Positions 34,758 to 43,325 of a stretch of 64,000 bases of DNA are shown here, piece after piece. The DNA comes from Tissierella creatinophila DSM 6911. Its GTDB lineage: Bacteria; Bacillota; Clostridia; Tissierellales; Tissierellaceae. A program made the position numbers and the translations under genes. The stretch spans positions 1 through 64,000 of the forward strand of contig NZ_LTDM01000066.1 in NCBI RefSeq assembly GCF_001940565.1. The letters run 5' to 3'. The notes beneath the pieces were generated by a model. The model was not told the DNA's origin. It searched no databases and saw nothing but the letters and a program-made list of their open reading frames with translations. Numbering within the stretch: position 1 is the first letter of the stretch; each line of letters starts with the position of its first letter.

Positions 34758-36029
34758 ATGTCGAATAATTTTAAAGAATTAGGAATAAAGGAAAAGTTAG
34801 TAGATTTACTTTCAAATAATGGAATAAAGACTCCAACTCCTATTCAAGAAAAGGCAATTCCAAAGATACTTGATGGAAAAGATATTATAGGAGAGGCACA
34901 AACAGGTACAGGTAAGACTTTAGCTTTTCTACTTCCTATAATAGAGGGAATAAATGTAGAGAAAAATCAAATACAAGCTCTAATAATGGCTCCTACTCGT
35001 GAACTTGCAATTCAAATTACCCAAGAAGCTAAAAAATTAAGTGAGCCCTTTGGTATAAATATACTTGCAATTTATGGTGGTCAAGATGTTTTTAAGCAAC
35101 TTAAAAAGCTAGAAAATGGAGTTCATTTAGTAATAGGTACTCCAGGTAGACTATTAGATCATATGAGACGTGATAGTATAAACTTAGGTTATATAAAGTA
35201 CCTTGTATTAGATGAAGCAGATGTTATGTTAAATATGGGATTTTTAAATGATATGCAAGATATAATCTCTAACACCCCTAAAAGAAGACAGACAATGCTT
35301 TTTTCAGCTACAATACCTAAGGGACTTAAAGCTCTTGCCAAAAGATATATGAAAGAGCCTGAAACTATAAAGATTGAATCTACAAATATAATCTTAGATG
35401 ATATAAATCAAATAGTGATCAAGACTACAGATAGGGGAAAAGAAGAAGCACTTATAAATATTATAAAAGAAGAAAACCCTTTTATGGCGATAATATTTTG
35501 TAGAACTAAAAGAAGGGTAAAGACTTTAAATATTCACTTACAAGAAGCTGGTTTTATCACAGAGGAAATACATGGAGACCTTAGTCAGGCTAAACGTGAG
35601 AGAGTTATAAAATCATTTAGAAAAATGGAAATACCACTGCTTGTAGCTACAGATGTTGCAGCTAGGGGTCTTGATATAGAGGGGATAACACATGTATTTA
35701 ACTATGATATACCAGAAGACCCAGATTCTTATATACACCGCATAGGTAGAACAGGAAGAGCTGGAGAAAAGGGAAAAGCATACACCTTTGTAACACCAAA
35801 AAATGAAGAAGATTTAATTTCTATAGAGAAAAAGATAAATACTACTTTAAAGAGTAAGGATATGAATAAAAACAAAGGTCAAATAACTTCTAGAAGTTCT
35901 AAGGTAAAATCAAGTTTTAAAGATAAAGAAAAACCACTTAAAGGTAATAAATGGGATAAAAATTCTTCAGGAAAAGGTAAATCTATAGAAAAGAATAAGT
36001 CTAGAGGAAGAAAGGCGCGGGGCAGATAA
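34758..36029 (+). CDS. DEAD-box RNA helicase
   Basis: A 423-aa ATP-dependent RNA helicase of the CshA/DeaD group. Motifs in order: Q motif with TPIQEKAIP, motif I AQTGTGKT near residue 47, PTRELA, DEAD near 152, SAT near 181, and [10 protein letters not shown] near 325. The C-terminal about 50 residues are Lys/Ser/Arg-rich and probably bind RNA. It probably acts in ribosome assembly or mRNA decay in the cold. The fRMsr gene follows after 2 bases, so they form an operon. Confidence 0.92.
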   Translation: MSNNFKELGIKEKLVDLLSNNGIKTPTPIQEKAIPKILDGKDIIGEAQTGTGKTLAFLLPIIEGINVEKNQIQALIMAPTRELAIQITQEAKKLSEPFGINILAIYGGQDVFKQLKKLENGVHLVIGTPGRLLDHMRRDSINLGYIKYLVLDEADVMLNMGFLNDMQDIISNTPKRRQTMLFSATIPKGLKALAKRYMKEPETIKIESTNIILDDINQIVIKTTDRGKEEALINIIKEENPFMAIIFCRTKRRVKTLNIHLQEAGFITEEIHGDLSQAKRERVIKSFRKMEIPLLVATDVAARGLDIEGITHVFNYDIPEDPDSYIHRIGRTGRAGEKGKAYTFVTPKNEEDLISIEKKINTTLKSKDMNKNKGQITSRSSKVKSSFKDKEKPLKGNKWDKNSSGKGKSIEKNKSRGRKARGR

Positions 36030-36031
36030 AA

Positions 36032-36529
36032 ATGATAAATTTAGAACCAATAAAAAGGATGAACAATGAAGAAAAGTATAAATATATGATAATTCTTTTA
36101 AAGGGGCAAGTAGCAAGTGAAACTGATCCACTAGCAAATATTTCAAATGCTGCAGCTTTAATATTTAATATAGTAGAAGATTTAAATTGGGCGGGATTTT
36201 ATATTTTAAGAGAAGGTGAATTAGTTTTGGGTCCATTTCAAGGTCTTCCTGCATGTAATCGTATAAAGATAGGAAAAGGTGTATGCGGAAAGGCTGTAGA
36301 GTCAAGAGAGATCCAATTGATAGAAGATGTAAATCTTTTCCCAGGGCATATAGCATGTGATAGTGCATCACGCTCTGAATTAGTACTTCCTATAATTAAA
36401 GATGGAAAAGTTTATGGTGTGCTAGATTTAGATAGTCCGCTAAAAGCTAGATTTACAGAGCTTGAAAAACAATATTTCATAAAGTTTATGGAAGTTTTAA
36501 ATGAGTATATAGACTGGAAAAACATTTAA
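36032..36529 (+). CDS. msrC: Free methionine-(R)-sulfoxide reductase (GAF domain)
   Basis: A 165-aa single GAF-domain enzyme that reduces free methionine-R-sulfoxide. The three conserved cysteines are visible: GLPACNRI near residue 74, GKGVCGKA near 86 and HIACDSASRSELVLPI near 110, matching the fRMsr signature. It starts 2 bases after the helicase gene, with GGGG inside the end of that gene as ribosome site. It adds to the oxidant-repair functions clustered between 29.8 and 40.1 kb. Confidence 0.9.
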   Translation: MINLEPIKRMNNEEKYKYMIILLKGQVASETDPLANISNAAALIFNIVEDLNWAGFYILREGELVLGPFQGLPACNRIKIGKGVCGKAVESREIQLIEDVNLFPGHIACDSASRSELVLPIIKDGKVYGVLDLDSPLKARFTELEKQYFIKFMEVLNEYIDWKNI

Positions 36530-36562
36530 AAGAGGAGGTTATCTCCTCTTTTAAATGTTTTT
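36518..36562. terminator. Bidirectional intrinsic terminator
   Basis: A 20-bp stem (36518-36537 with 36543-36562) with loop GTTAT; it overlaps the 3' ends of the convergent msrC and FNT genes. Confidence 0.88.
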
Positions 36563-37364
36563 ATTTGTTTGTTGACTCCACTACTGGTTCTCTTAGTGGT
36601 TTTATATGGGCTAAATAGTACACAAGTGGAACAATTATTCCACCAGATATTATGTTGCCTATAGTAACCGGAATTATATTATTTGTCCACATGCTAAGCC
36701 AACTAAACTCTAGTCCTGCAAACTTTGCAAGAGGTAAGAAAAACATATTTGCCACACTATGTTCAAAGCCTGCTAGTACAAATAACATAATCGGAAACCA
36801 AATTCCCCAAATTTTAGATGCTACATCTTGTCCAGCAAGTGCAAGCCATACTCCAAGAACTACTAATATATTACATAGTATTCCTCTAATAACAGCAGTA
36901 CCAAAACTAAGACTTAGTTTTGCATTTGTTATATTAAATATTAGCTCCTTAACTGGTTCTGTAATCATACCTGATTTGTTAATTGTAAATGCTAATAGAA
37001 CTGATCCGATAAGATTTCCCAAATACACTAAAATCCAAGTTCTAAACATCTGAAGTAGACTTATCTTTTTGTCCATAACAGCCATAGTCATTAAAGTATC
37101 TCCAGTAAAGAGTTCGCTGCCTGTAAAAACTACTAGCATAAGACCTACGGGAAAAACACTAGCACCTAAAAACTTCATAAGTCCAATGTCTATTTTTCCC
37201 AAGGTTTGACCAATAAGTATGTACCCAAAACCACCAAAACCTATATATATTCCTGCCATTATAGCAAGAAGTATGCTATTTAAAGTGGTAAGATTTGCTC
37301 TTACTTCAGAAGTACTTATTATAAATTTAGATACTTCTACAGGGCTTAAAAATCTTTTTTCCAA
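36561..37364 (-). CDS. Formate/nitrite transporter (FNT) family channel
   Basis: A 267-aa pentameric channel subunit with six transmembrane segments. Family features include the N-terminal SPVEVSKFI, LMLVVFTGSELFTGDTLM near residue 95, LVYLGNLIGSVLLAF and the GFEHSVANMFFLPLA motif near 195. It could carry formate, nitrite, hydrosulfide or acetate; sequence alone does not decide. It begins with TTG 37364 after AGGAGAGG. It is divergent from the encapsulin operon. Confidence 0.88.
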   Translation of the reverse strand: MEKRFLSPVEVSKFIISTSEVRANLTTLNSILLAIMAGIYIGFGGFGYILIGQTLGKIDIGLMKFLGASVFPVGLMLVVFTGSELFTGDTLMTMAVMDKKISLLQMFRTWILVYLGNLIGSVLLAFTINKSGMITEPVKELIFNITNAKLSLSFGTAVIRGILCNILVVLGVWLALAGQDVASKIWGIWFPIMLFVLAGFEHSVANMFFLPLAKFAGLEFSWLSMWTNNIIPVTIGNIISGGIIVPLVYYLAHIKPLREPVVESTNK

Positions 37365-37546
37365 ATAATCCTCTCCTTTCTTATTATATTAAAATATCTA
37401 CTTAGTCATTATAACAAAAAAACATATGAACGTAAACCAATATAAAAAAGTTTTCCAATAAAGTGGTAAGTATAATTTGTTTAATATATAATGAATAGGG
37501 TAATTATATGTAATAGAGAGAAAATTATAATAGGAGGTCACTATAA

Positions 37547-37906
37547 ATGTCACAATATCATGAACCAGTAGAGTTTTTAGATGGAAAAGCACTTGATATT
37601 TCAAGAGCATTAAATAGTTTAAAAGAGGAAGTTGAAGCAGTAGATTGGTACAATCAAAGGGTTGCAGCATCAAGTTGTCCTGAGCTAAAAGCTATAATGG
37701 CTCACAATAGAGATGAAGAAATAGAACATGCTGTTATGACTATAGAATGGCTTAGAAGAAATATGGATGCTTGGGATGAAGAAATGAGAACATATCTATT
37801 TAAGTCTGGATCAATTACAGAACTTGAAGAGGCAGCAATGGATGGAGAATCTTCTGGAGATGCTAAAGCAGGGGATTCTAGTTTGAAAATTGGAGATTTA
37901 AAATAG
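37547..37906 (+). CDS. Encapsulated ferritin-like protein (EncFtn)
   Basis: A 119-aa ferritin-like cargo protein with ferroxidase activity that loads iron into the encapsulin shell. It carries the EncFtn pattern EEVEAVDWYNQRV (about 27-39) and HNRDEEIEHAVMTIEWLRRN (about 53-72), supplying the Glu/Glu/His iron ligands at the subunit interface. After a flexible Gly/Ser/Ala-rich linker it ends in DSSLKIGDLK, which fits the encapsulin targeting peptide. AGGAGG precedes ATG. The shell gene follows 11 bases later. Confidence 0.95.
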   Translation: MSQYHEPVEFLDGKALDISRALNSLKEEVEAVDWYNQRVAASSCPELKAIMAHNRDEEIEHAVMTIEWLRRNMDAWDEEMRTYLFKSGSITELEEAAMDGESSGDAKAGDSSLKIGDLK

Positions 37907-37917
37907 GAGGGAAATTC

Positions 37918-38706
37918 ATGTTATATAGAGATATATCACCAGTTACTAAAAAAACATGGGAAGAGATAGATCAACGAGCAACAGAAGTTTTAAAGTCATA
38001 CTTATCAGCTAGAAAAGTAGTCCATGTAGTAGGACCTAAAGGTCTTGAATACAATGCGATTTCTGAAGGAAGACTTGCTAATGTAGAAGAGCAAGATGGC
38101 GTGTTTTTTGGAAATTATCAAGTAGTTCCATTAACTGAAATTCGCATAGAGTTTGAAATGGATAGATGGGAGCTAGATAATGTTGAACGTGGAGCAAAAG
38201 ATGTAGACTATGAACCATTAGAAAAGGCTATGGAAAATGCTGCTCTGTTTGAAGAAAAAGCTATCTTTAATGGACTAGATAAAGCTATAATCCAAGGATT
38301 AGATGGAGAAAAGAGTCAAGGTACTCTTACACTTGGTTCTAGCGTGAACGAAATAATGGATGCACTTACACAGGGTATAATAAAGTTAAGAAAAGCTTAT
38401 GTAAAAGCTCCTTATACACTTGTGGTTTCTCCTGAAGCATATAAGAGAATTCTTTCAGTAGATACAGGATATCCATTGGTTAAAAGAATAGAAGATCTAA
38501 TTGGAGGAAAGATTGTTTTAAATCAAGTTATAGAAGGAGCATATCTGCTTCCATATGACAATGAAGATTTAGAACTTACAATAGGAAGAGACTTTTCCAT
38601 AGGTTATCAAAACCATACAAATGAAAAAGTGAAATTCTTTATAAAAGAATCATTTACATTTAGAGTACTAGATGAAAATATAATTATAAAATATAATTTA
38701 AATTAA
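37918..38706 (+). CDS. Encapsulin shell protein (family 1, linocin M18-like)
   Basis: A 262-aa HK97-fold protein that assembles into a protein nanocompartment. Family blocks: N-terminal LYRDISPVTKKTWEEID, the P-domain region ending FNGL, the linker block GIIKLRKAYVKAPYTLVVSP near residue 155, and C-terminal FFIKESFTFRVLDEN. Length is normal for the T=1 family 1 type. With the EncFtn gene directly upstream this is a complete iron-storage compartment that takes iron and peroxide out of the cytoplasm. AGGAGGG precedes ATG. Confidence 0.96.
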   Translation: MLYRDISPVTKKTWEEIDQRATEVLKSYLSARKVVHVVGPKGLEYNAISEGRLANVEEQDGVFFGNYQVVPLTEIRIEFEMDRWELDNVERGAKDVDYEPLEKAMENAALFEEKAIFNGLDKAIIQGLDGEKSQGTLTLGSSVNEIMDALTQGIIKLRKAYVKAPYTLVVSPEAYKRILSVDTGYPLVKRIEDLIGGKIVLNQVIEGAYLLPYDNEDLELTIGRDFSIGYQNHTNEKVKFFIKESFTFRVLDENIIIKYNLN

Positions 38707-38713
38707 TCTTTAA

Positions 38714-38755
38714 AAAAGAAAATCTTTTAAAAAATAAAGGATTTTCTTTTATTTT
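38714..38755 (+). terminator. Terminator after the encapsulin gene
   Basis: Stem AAAAGAAAATC/GATTTTCTTTT with a T-rich tail. Confidence 0.65.
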
Positions 38756-38797
38756 TAAAAGATTTTCTTAAAGAAAGAGTAAAGAGGTGTTGAGTTT

Positions 38798-39490
38798 ATG
38801 TTTTTACAAGAGGTTTCATGGGGAGTAGCTTTTGTAGCAGGCTTTTTATCCTTTTTCTCCGCCTGTATACTTCCACTTATACCAGCTTATATAATGTATT
38901 TAACTGGAAGCACCCTTGAAGAAGAAGTAAATGAGAGAAGACTATTTGCCCTAACTCGTACCCTTGGATTTGTATTAGGTTTTACGGTTATTTTTATTAT
39001 AATGGGAGTTTCAGCAAGTTTTATAGGAAAAGTTTTTGTAAGAAATAGGGATATATTTGCTAAGGTCAGTGGGATTCTTATTATATTATTTGGATTAAAT
39101 ATGCTTGGTGTATTTAAATTTGGGATAATGAAAAAGATAAATATAAAAGCGCCTAAAAGCGTTACAAATTGGTTTAGTAGTGTTCTTATGGGTATGGCCT
39201 TTGCAGCAGGCTGGTCCCCTTGTTTTGGACCAGTACTTGGAGCTATCTTGGTATATGCAGGAGCAACAGAGACACTAGGTCAGGGAATATTGCTACTACT
39301 AATATATTCATTTGGAATGGCGGTGCCCTTTATCTTAACTTCATTATTTATAAATAAATTTGCAGAACTTATGGATAGATACGAAAATTATTTAAAATAT
39401 ATAAATATAATAGGTGGAGCATTGATGATAGTATTTGGACTTTTAGTATTTTTTGATAAAGTAGTAGATATAAGCAGACTTCTACTTTAA
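38798..39490 (+). CDS. ccdA: CcdA-type thiol electron transporter
   Basis: A 230-aa membrane protein with six transmembrane segments of the DsbD/CcdA family. Redox cysteines are visible in FFSACILPLIPAY near residue 22 and AGWSPCFGPVLGA near 140. It moves reducing equivalents from cytoplasmic thioredoxin to the outside. The next gene, 12 bases on, encodes a TlpA-type thioredoxin that would receive them. In B. subtilis CcdA serves cytochrome c maturation and sporulation; no cytochrome genes are seen here. Confidence 0.93.
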   Translation: MFLQEVSWGVAFVAGFLSFFSACILPLIPAYIMYLTGSTLEEEVNERRLFALTRTLGFVLGFTVIFIIMGVSASFIGKVFVRNRDIFAKVSGILIILFGLNMLGVFKFGIMKKINIKAPKSVTNWFSSVLMGMAFAAGWSPCFGPVLGAILVYAGATETLGQGILLLLIYSFGMAVPFILTSLFINKFAELMDRYENYLKYINIIGGALMIVFGLLVFFDKVVDISRLLL

Positions 39491-39502
39491 AGGAGGAAGA
39501 AA

Positions 39503-40096
39503 ATGAAAAAGAATTGGATATATATAATCCTTATAATATTACTTGTTGCAGGATTTTTTTATTTGGTACTTGAAAGACCCAAACCAGTAGATCCTGAGAC
39601 TAAAGAGGATCAAGGGCAAGTAGATAAACCAGATGATACAATTGTGGAACCCCCAGAGGATAATACCCCTGCTCAAACGCCAGAACTTGGGAAGGCACTA
39701 CCTGATTTTACGCTTAAAAATTTGGACGGAAAAGATGTAACTCTTAGTGATGTAAAGGATAAAATAATTCTTGTAAACTTTTGGGCCTCATGGTGCACTT
39801 GGTGTGATAAAGAAATGCCAGACCTTCAAAAATTAAAAGAAGAAAATAACGATTTAGTAGTTTTAGCTGTAAATGTAGAGGAGCCAAAAGCTACGGCACA
39901 AGAGTATATAAAAAAAGGCGGATATGATTTTGAAGTACTCCTAGATGAAGATGGTGAGATAGCTGCTCAGTATCTAGTATCAGGACTTCCAGCTTCTTAT
40001 TTTGTAGATAAAGATGGAAAATTTGTAGGAAGAGTTCCTAGTGCTATAACTTATGAACAAATGAATGAAATCTTAGAGGACATAAGAGGACAATAA
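39503..40096 (+). CDS. TlpA/ResA-like membrane-anchored thioredoxin
   Basis: A 197-aa protein with an N-terminal membrane anchor (about residues 5-22), a Pro/Asp/Glu-rich spacer, and an extracellular thioredoxin domain (about 65-197) with active site FWASWCTWCDKEMPDL (Cys-Thr-Trp-Cys) and cis-Pro region VSGLPASYFVDKDG. It is the likely partner of CcdA. Possible targets are sporulation cortex proteins, oxidised lipoproteins or a methionine sulfoxide reductase. AGGAGG precedes ATG. Confidence 0.92.
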   Translation: MKKNWIYIILIILLVAGFFYLVLERPKPVDPETKEDQGQVDKPDDTIVEPPEDNTPAQTPELGKALPDFTLKNLDGKDVTLSDVKDKIILVNFWASWCTWCDKEMPDLQKLKEENNDLVVLAVNVEEPKATAQEYIKKGGYDFEVLLDEDGEIAAQYLVSGLPASYFVDKDGKFVGRVPSAITYEQMNEILEDIRGQ

Positions 40097-40126
40097 AAAG
40101 CTTTGGCATACTTGCCAAAGCTTTTT
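40095..40126. terminator. Bidirectional intrinsic terminator
   Basis: Stem AAAAAGCTTTGGC/GCCAAAGCTTTTT, loop ATACTT, between convergent tlpA-like and ychF genes. Confidence 0.85.
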
Positions 40127-41216
40127 ATACATTAAATCTAAAAAGAACTACGTCTCCATCTTTCATTATATATTCTTTTCCTTCTATTCTTACCAGTCCT
40201 TTTTCTTTAGCTGCTACCATAGTTCCTGACTGCATAAGGTCATCAAAAGAAATAACTTCTGCTTTTATAAAGCCTCTTTGGATATCGGTGTGGATTTTAG
40301 CAGCAGCTTCTGGTGCAGGAGTTCCTATCTTTATTGTCCAAGCTCTAGCTTCCATAGGTCCTGCTGTTAAAAAGCTCATAAGACCTAGTAGTTTATAACT
40401 TGCTTTTATAAGTTTATCAAGACCAGAATTTTCAAGTCCCATATCTGCTAAAAACTCTTTCTTTTCTTCATCTGGAAGTTCAGCTATTTCTTGCTCTATT
40501 TGAGCGCTTACAGTTACAACTTCAGCGTCTTCTTTGATTGCAAGTTCTTTTACTTGTTTCACAAATTTGTTATCTTCTTCATTTACTAAATCATCTTCGG
40601 ATACATTTGCAACATATATGATTGGTTTTGCACTAAGTAAGTTTAAACTCTTAAGCATTTTTTTCTCATCAGCGGATAAATCTAGTGTTCTTACAGATTT
40701 TTCAGATTCTAGAGCTTCTAAGGCCTTTTCAATTAATTTTATTTCACTAGCTAAAGATTTATCTCCTTTTAAACCCTTTTGAGCACTTTTAAGTCTTTTA
40801 TGCAAAACTTCAATATCTGCAAGCATAAGCTCTAAGTTTATAATTTCGATGTCGCTTATAGGGTCTATATCTCCATTTACATGAACTATATCATCATCTT
40901 CAAAGCATCTTACGACATGAACTATAGCTTCAACTTCTCTTATATGAGATAAAAACTTATTTCCAAGACCCTCTCCTGTACTTGCGCCTTTTACAAGTCC
41001 TGCTATATCATAAAATTCTATAGCTGTTGGAACTACTTTTTTTGATGGATAAATTTGAGCTAATTGTTCAAGTCTTTCATCGGGAACAGAAACCATACCT
41101 ACATTTGGTTCAATGGTACAAAAAGGATAATTTGCAGACTCAGCCCCTGCTTTAGTTATAGCATTAAAAAGTGTACTCTTTCCTACATTTGGCAAACCTA
41201 CTATTCCAAGTTTCAT
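40125..41216 (-). CDS. ychF: Redox-regulated P-loop ATPase YchF (Obg family)
   Basis: A 363-aa ribosome-associated ATPase. G1 motif GLPNVGKSTLFN, switch region EFYDIAGLVKGAS, the G4 position NVSE (ATP-type rather than GTP-type), a coiled-coil insert (about 130-200) and the C-terminal TGS domain (RAWTIKIGTPAPEAAAKIH, then HTDIQRGFIKAE) are all present. YchF/Ola1 proteins act in translation control and oxidative stress response. Monocistronic, with a regulatory-looking region upstream. Confidence 0.95.
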   Translation of the reverse strand: MKLGIVGLPNVGKSTLFNAITKAGAESANYPFCTIEPNVGMVSVPDERLEQLAQIYPSKKVVPTAIEFYDIAGLVKGASTGEGLGNKFLSHIREVEAIVHVVRCFEDDDIVHVNGDIDPISDIEIINLELMLADIEVLHKRLKSAQKGLKGDKSLASEIKLIEKALEALESEKSVRTLDLSADEKKMLKSLNLLSAKPIIYVANVSEDDLVNEEDNKFVKQVKELAIKEDAEVVTVSAQIEQEIAELPDEEKKEFLADMGLENSGLDKLIKASYKLLGLMSFLTAGPMEARAWTIKIGTPAPEAAAKIHTDIQRGFIKAEVISFDDLMQSGTMVAAKEKGLVRIEGKEYIMKDGDVVLFRFNV

Positions 41217-41253
41217 AAAAAATCTCCTCTATATTAATATTTGTCCAAGAGCT

Positions 41254-41298
41254 TAAATTTACAAAATATATTCCAATGGAATATATTTTGTAAATTTA
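41254..41298. repeat. Long inverted repeat between divergent genes
   Basis: Perfect 21-bp stem (41254-41274 with 41278-41298) with loop AAT. It is upstream of both flanking genes and has no T tail, so it does not look like a normal terminator. Confidence 0.65.
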
Positions 41299-41307
41299 TA
41301 GTTTCTA

Positions 41308-41352
41308 TATAAGTAATAACTTTCTATTATTTAAGCATTTGATACAAGTTTT
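41308..41352 (-). repeat. Copy 2 of the roughly 47-base intergenic element
   Basis: Minus-strand sequence begins AAAACTTGTATCAAATGCTT and continues with ATAGAAAG and TTACTTATAT; aligned with 26661-26707. Confidence 0.5.
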
Positions 41353-41521
41353 GTATACTATCTTTCAAATTTTAAAATTTCTTCACAAATAAATATTATA
41401 CTATAAAAATCTTATTGTGGCAAAAAATATCTTTTAAATCTGTTGTTTAAAATATATTTTTGATATAAACTATAGGGAAGAACAAAATAGTAAAGAAGAA
41501 AAACTTTATGGAGTGATAGAT

Positions 41522-42406
41522 TTGAGTGAAAAGGATTTAGAAAAACAAGGGTTTGTGTGTGAAGAGATAATTCCCTTCAATGACAAAAAACCTTTAGAGA
41601 TAATAGAAAGAAGTATAATAAAGACATATAGAAAACATATTTGGGCTAAGTTTATAAAGGCTATAAAAGAGTATGAACTTATTAAAGATGGGGATAAGAT
41701 AGCAGTAGCCATTTCCGGTGGAAAGGATAGCCTTCTTTTAGCAAAATTATTCCAAGAACTATATAAATATGGAAATAGGAACTTTGAACTAGAATTTATA
41801 GCGATGGATCCAGGTTATCACAAGGAGATTAGAAAGCTTTTAGAAGAGAATTGTGATTACTTAGGGATACCAGTTAAGATATATGATGCAGATGTCTTTC
41901 AGGTTGCAAATAAGATTGCAGGAGACTATCCCTGCTATATGTGCGCTCGTATGAGACGTGGATCCCTATATGCTAAGGCCCAGGAACTAGGATGCAATAA
42001 ACTAGCACTTGGACACCATTTTAATGATGTGATAGAGACAACTATGTTAAATGTTCTTTGTGCAGCCAATTTTAAAACTATGATGCCAAAGTTAAAAGCT
42101 GAAAACTTTGAAAACATGGAACTTATAAGACCTCTTTATTTAATAGAAGAAGACTATATAAAAAGATTTATTCAAAATAGTGGTATAATGCCTTTAAACT
42201 GCGCGTGTATGGTTGCGGCTAAGAAAATTGGAAATAAAAGATATGAGATAAAAGCATTAATAGAAAACTTAAAAAAGAACTTTAAAAATGTAGATATATC
42301 TATATTTAGGGCAGCAGGAAATGTAAGTATGGATGGAATACTTGGATTTGAAAAGGATGGAGAAAAACATTCATTTTTAGATTTTTATGATGATGAAGAA
42401 ATTTAA
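41522..42406 (+). CDS. TtcA-like tRNA 2-thiolation PP-loop enzyme
   Basis: A 294-aa adenylating sulfurtransferase of the TtcA/TtuA group. PP-loop AISGGKDSLLLAKL near residue 64, the cysteine pair in YPCYMCARMRRGSLY near 140, LGHHFNDVIET near 165 and a further CACM motif near 220 are visible. These cysteines would hold an Fe-S cluster, and the product would be a thiolated tRNA base. Start: GTG 41513 opens the frame, but GGAG (41510-41513) fits TTG 41522. It is followed after 12 bases by xpt. Which tRNA position it modifies is not clear. Confidence 0.85.
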   Translation: MSEKDLEKQGFVCEEIIPFNDKKPLEIIERSIIKTYRKHIWAKFIKAIKEYELIKDGDKIAVAISGGKDSLLLAKLFQELYKYGNRNFELEFIAMDPGYHKEIRKLLEENCDYLGIPVKIYDADVFQVANKIAGDYPCYMCARMRRGSLYAKAQELGCNKLALGHHFNDVIETTMLNVLCAANFKTMMPKLKAENFENMELIRPLYLIEEDYIKRFIQNSGIMPLNCACMVAAKKIGNKRYEIKALIENLKKNFKNVDISIFRAAGNVSMDGILGFEKDGEKHSFLDFYDDEEI

Positions 42407-42418
42407 GGGGTGTGAAGG

Positions 42419-42988
42419 ATGGATATATTAAAACAAAGGATAATGGAAGATGCTAGGGTTTTAGAGGGTCAAATAATAAAGGTAGATAATTTTTTAAATC
42501 ATCAAGTTGATGTTGCTCTTTTAAATGAAATAGGAAAAGAATTTAAAGAGAGATTTAAAGATTACAAAATAGATAAAATTCTTACAGCAGAAGCGTCAGG
42601 AATAGCCATAGCATCTATTGCTGCTCAATATTTCCAAGTACCTATGATATTTGCAAGAAAGACAGAATCTAAAAACTTAGATAAAGATAAATATGAAAGT
42701 GAAGTATATTCATATACAAAGGGAAAGGTTTATAAGATAATGGTATCCAAAAGATACTTAAAAGAAGATGAAAATGTGCTTATTATAGATGACTTTTTGG
42801 CAAATGGAAAGGCAGTAGAAGGTCTTATAGATATAGTAAATCAGTCAGGAGCTAATCTTATAGGTATAGGTGTAGCAATAGAAAAGGGATTTCAAGATGG
42901 TGGCAAAGGCTTAAGGGAAAGAGGAATAAAGCTCGAATCCTTAGCTATTATAGATTCTATAAAAGATGGGAAAGTAGAATTTAGGTAA
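42419..42988 (+). CDS. xpt: Xanthine phosphoribosyltransferase
   Basis: A 189-aa type I phosphoribosyltransferase that salvages xanthine to XMP. The PRPP-binding motif [13 protein letters not shown] near residue 122 and the N-terminal [11 protein letters not shown] block are characteristic, as is [11 protein letters not shown]. Length is normal. A purine riboswitch often precedes xpt in Firmicutes, but none is seen; the gene is probably read through from the TtcA-like gene. Confidence 0.94.
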   Translation: MDILKQRIMEDARVLEGQIIKVDNFLNHQVDVALLNEIGKEFKERFKDYKIDKILTAEASGIAIASIAAQYFQVPMIFARKTESKNLDKDKYESEVYSYTKGKVYKIMVSKRYLKEDENVLIIDDFLANGKAVEGLIDIVNQSGANLIGIGVAIEKGFQDGGKGLRERGIKLESLAIIDSIKDGKVEFR

Positions 42989-43325
42989 AAAATAAAAATA
43001 TTGGAATTATCATTTATATAAATTATCTTGACATTTAATAACTCATCTTTGACAGTTGCAAGAGGTCTTTTGAATAAATCTTTTGAAGTCATTTTTAGAT
43101 TTGGATAATGATAGCCTCATAACAAGAATCTCTCCTAATGCCTATATTATATAACACTACTAGATAATACGAAGGATAAATTGTTAAAATTTTACCAAAA
43201 ATAAAGTCTTTTCAATGGCTTCAACGATTTTTTTATTAACTGTCAAAGACCTGTATTGACATTTAATAAAAAATATAGTAAGCTACTTGTGAGTATACAT
43301 TCGAGTGTATATATGGAGGATAATT
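42989..43325. other. Intergenic region with repeats before the LacI gene
   Basis: About 337 bases with no convincing gene. The 14-mer TTGACATTTAATAA occurs twice (43028-43041 and 43256-43269). The 12-mer TCTTTGACAGTT (43046-43057) recurs inverted as AACTGTCAAAGA (43238-43249). The right end carries a LacI-type palindrome (43295-43310). TTGACA at 43256 may be a -35. Confidence 0.6.
43295..43310. promoter_or_regulatory. LacI-type operator
   Basis: Near-perfect palindrome ATACATTCGAGTGTAT with a CG centre, ending 15 bases before the start codon of the LacI-family gene; the form and place suggest autoregulation. Confidence 0.6.

Larger units (their letters stand above)
41217..41521. other. Intergenic region between divergent ychF and TtcA-like genes
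   Basis: About 305 bases without a gene. It holds a 21-bp hairpin (41254-41298), the second copy of the intergenic element (41308-41352), and a small inverted repeat GATACAA/TTGTATAC around 41341-41357. No clear promoter was recognised. Confidence 0.5.

Noticed and set aside
41353-41521. Purine riboswitch for the TtcA-xpt operon
   Set aside because: No purine aptamer loops or terminator were found in the leader, although xpt often has one in other Firmicutes.
42892-43092. 66-codon minus-strand frame overlapping the xpt 3' end
   Set aside because: Half of it is antisense to xpt and there is no ribosome site before its ATG; the N-terminal part might be a remnant of something, but I cannot support a gene.
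43256-43282. TTGACA...TATAGT as the LacI promoter
   Set aside because: The spacing between the two boxes is only 12 bases; the real -10 remains unclear.
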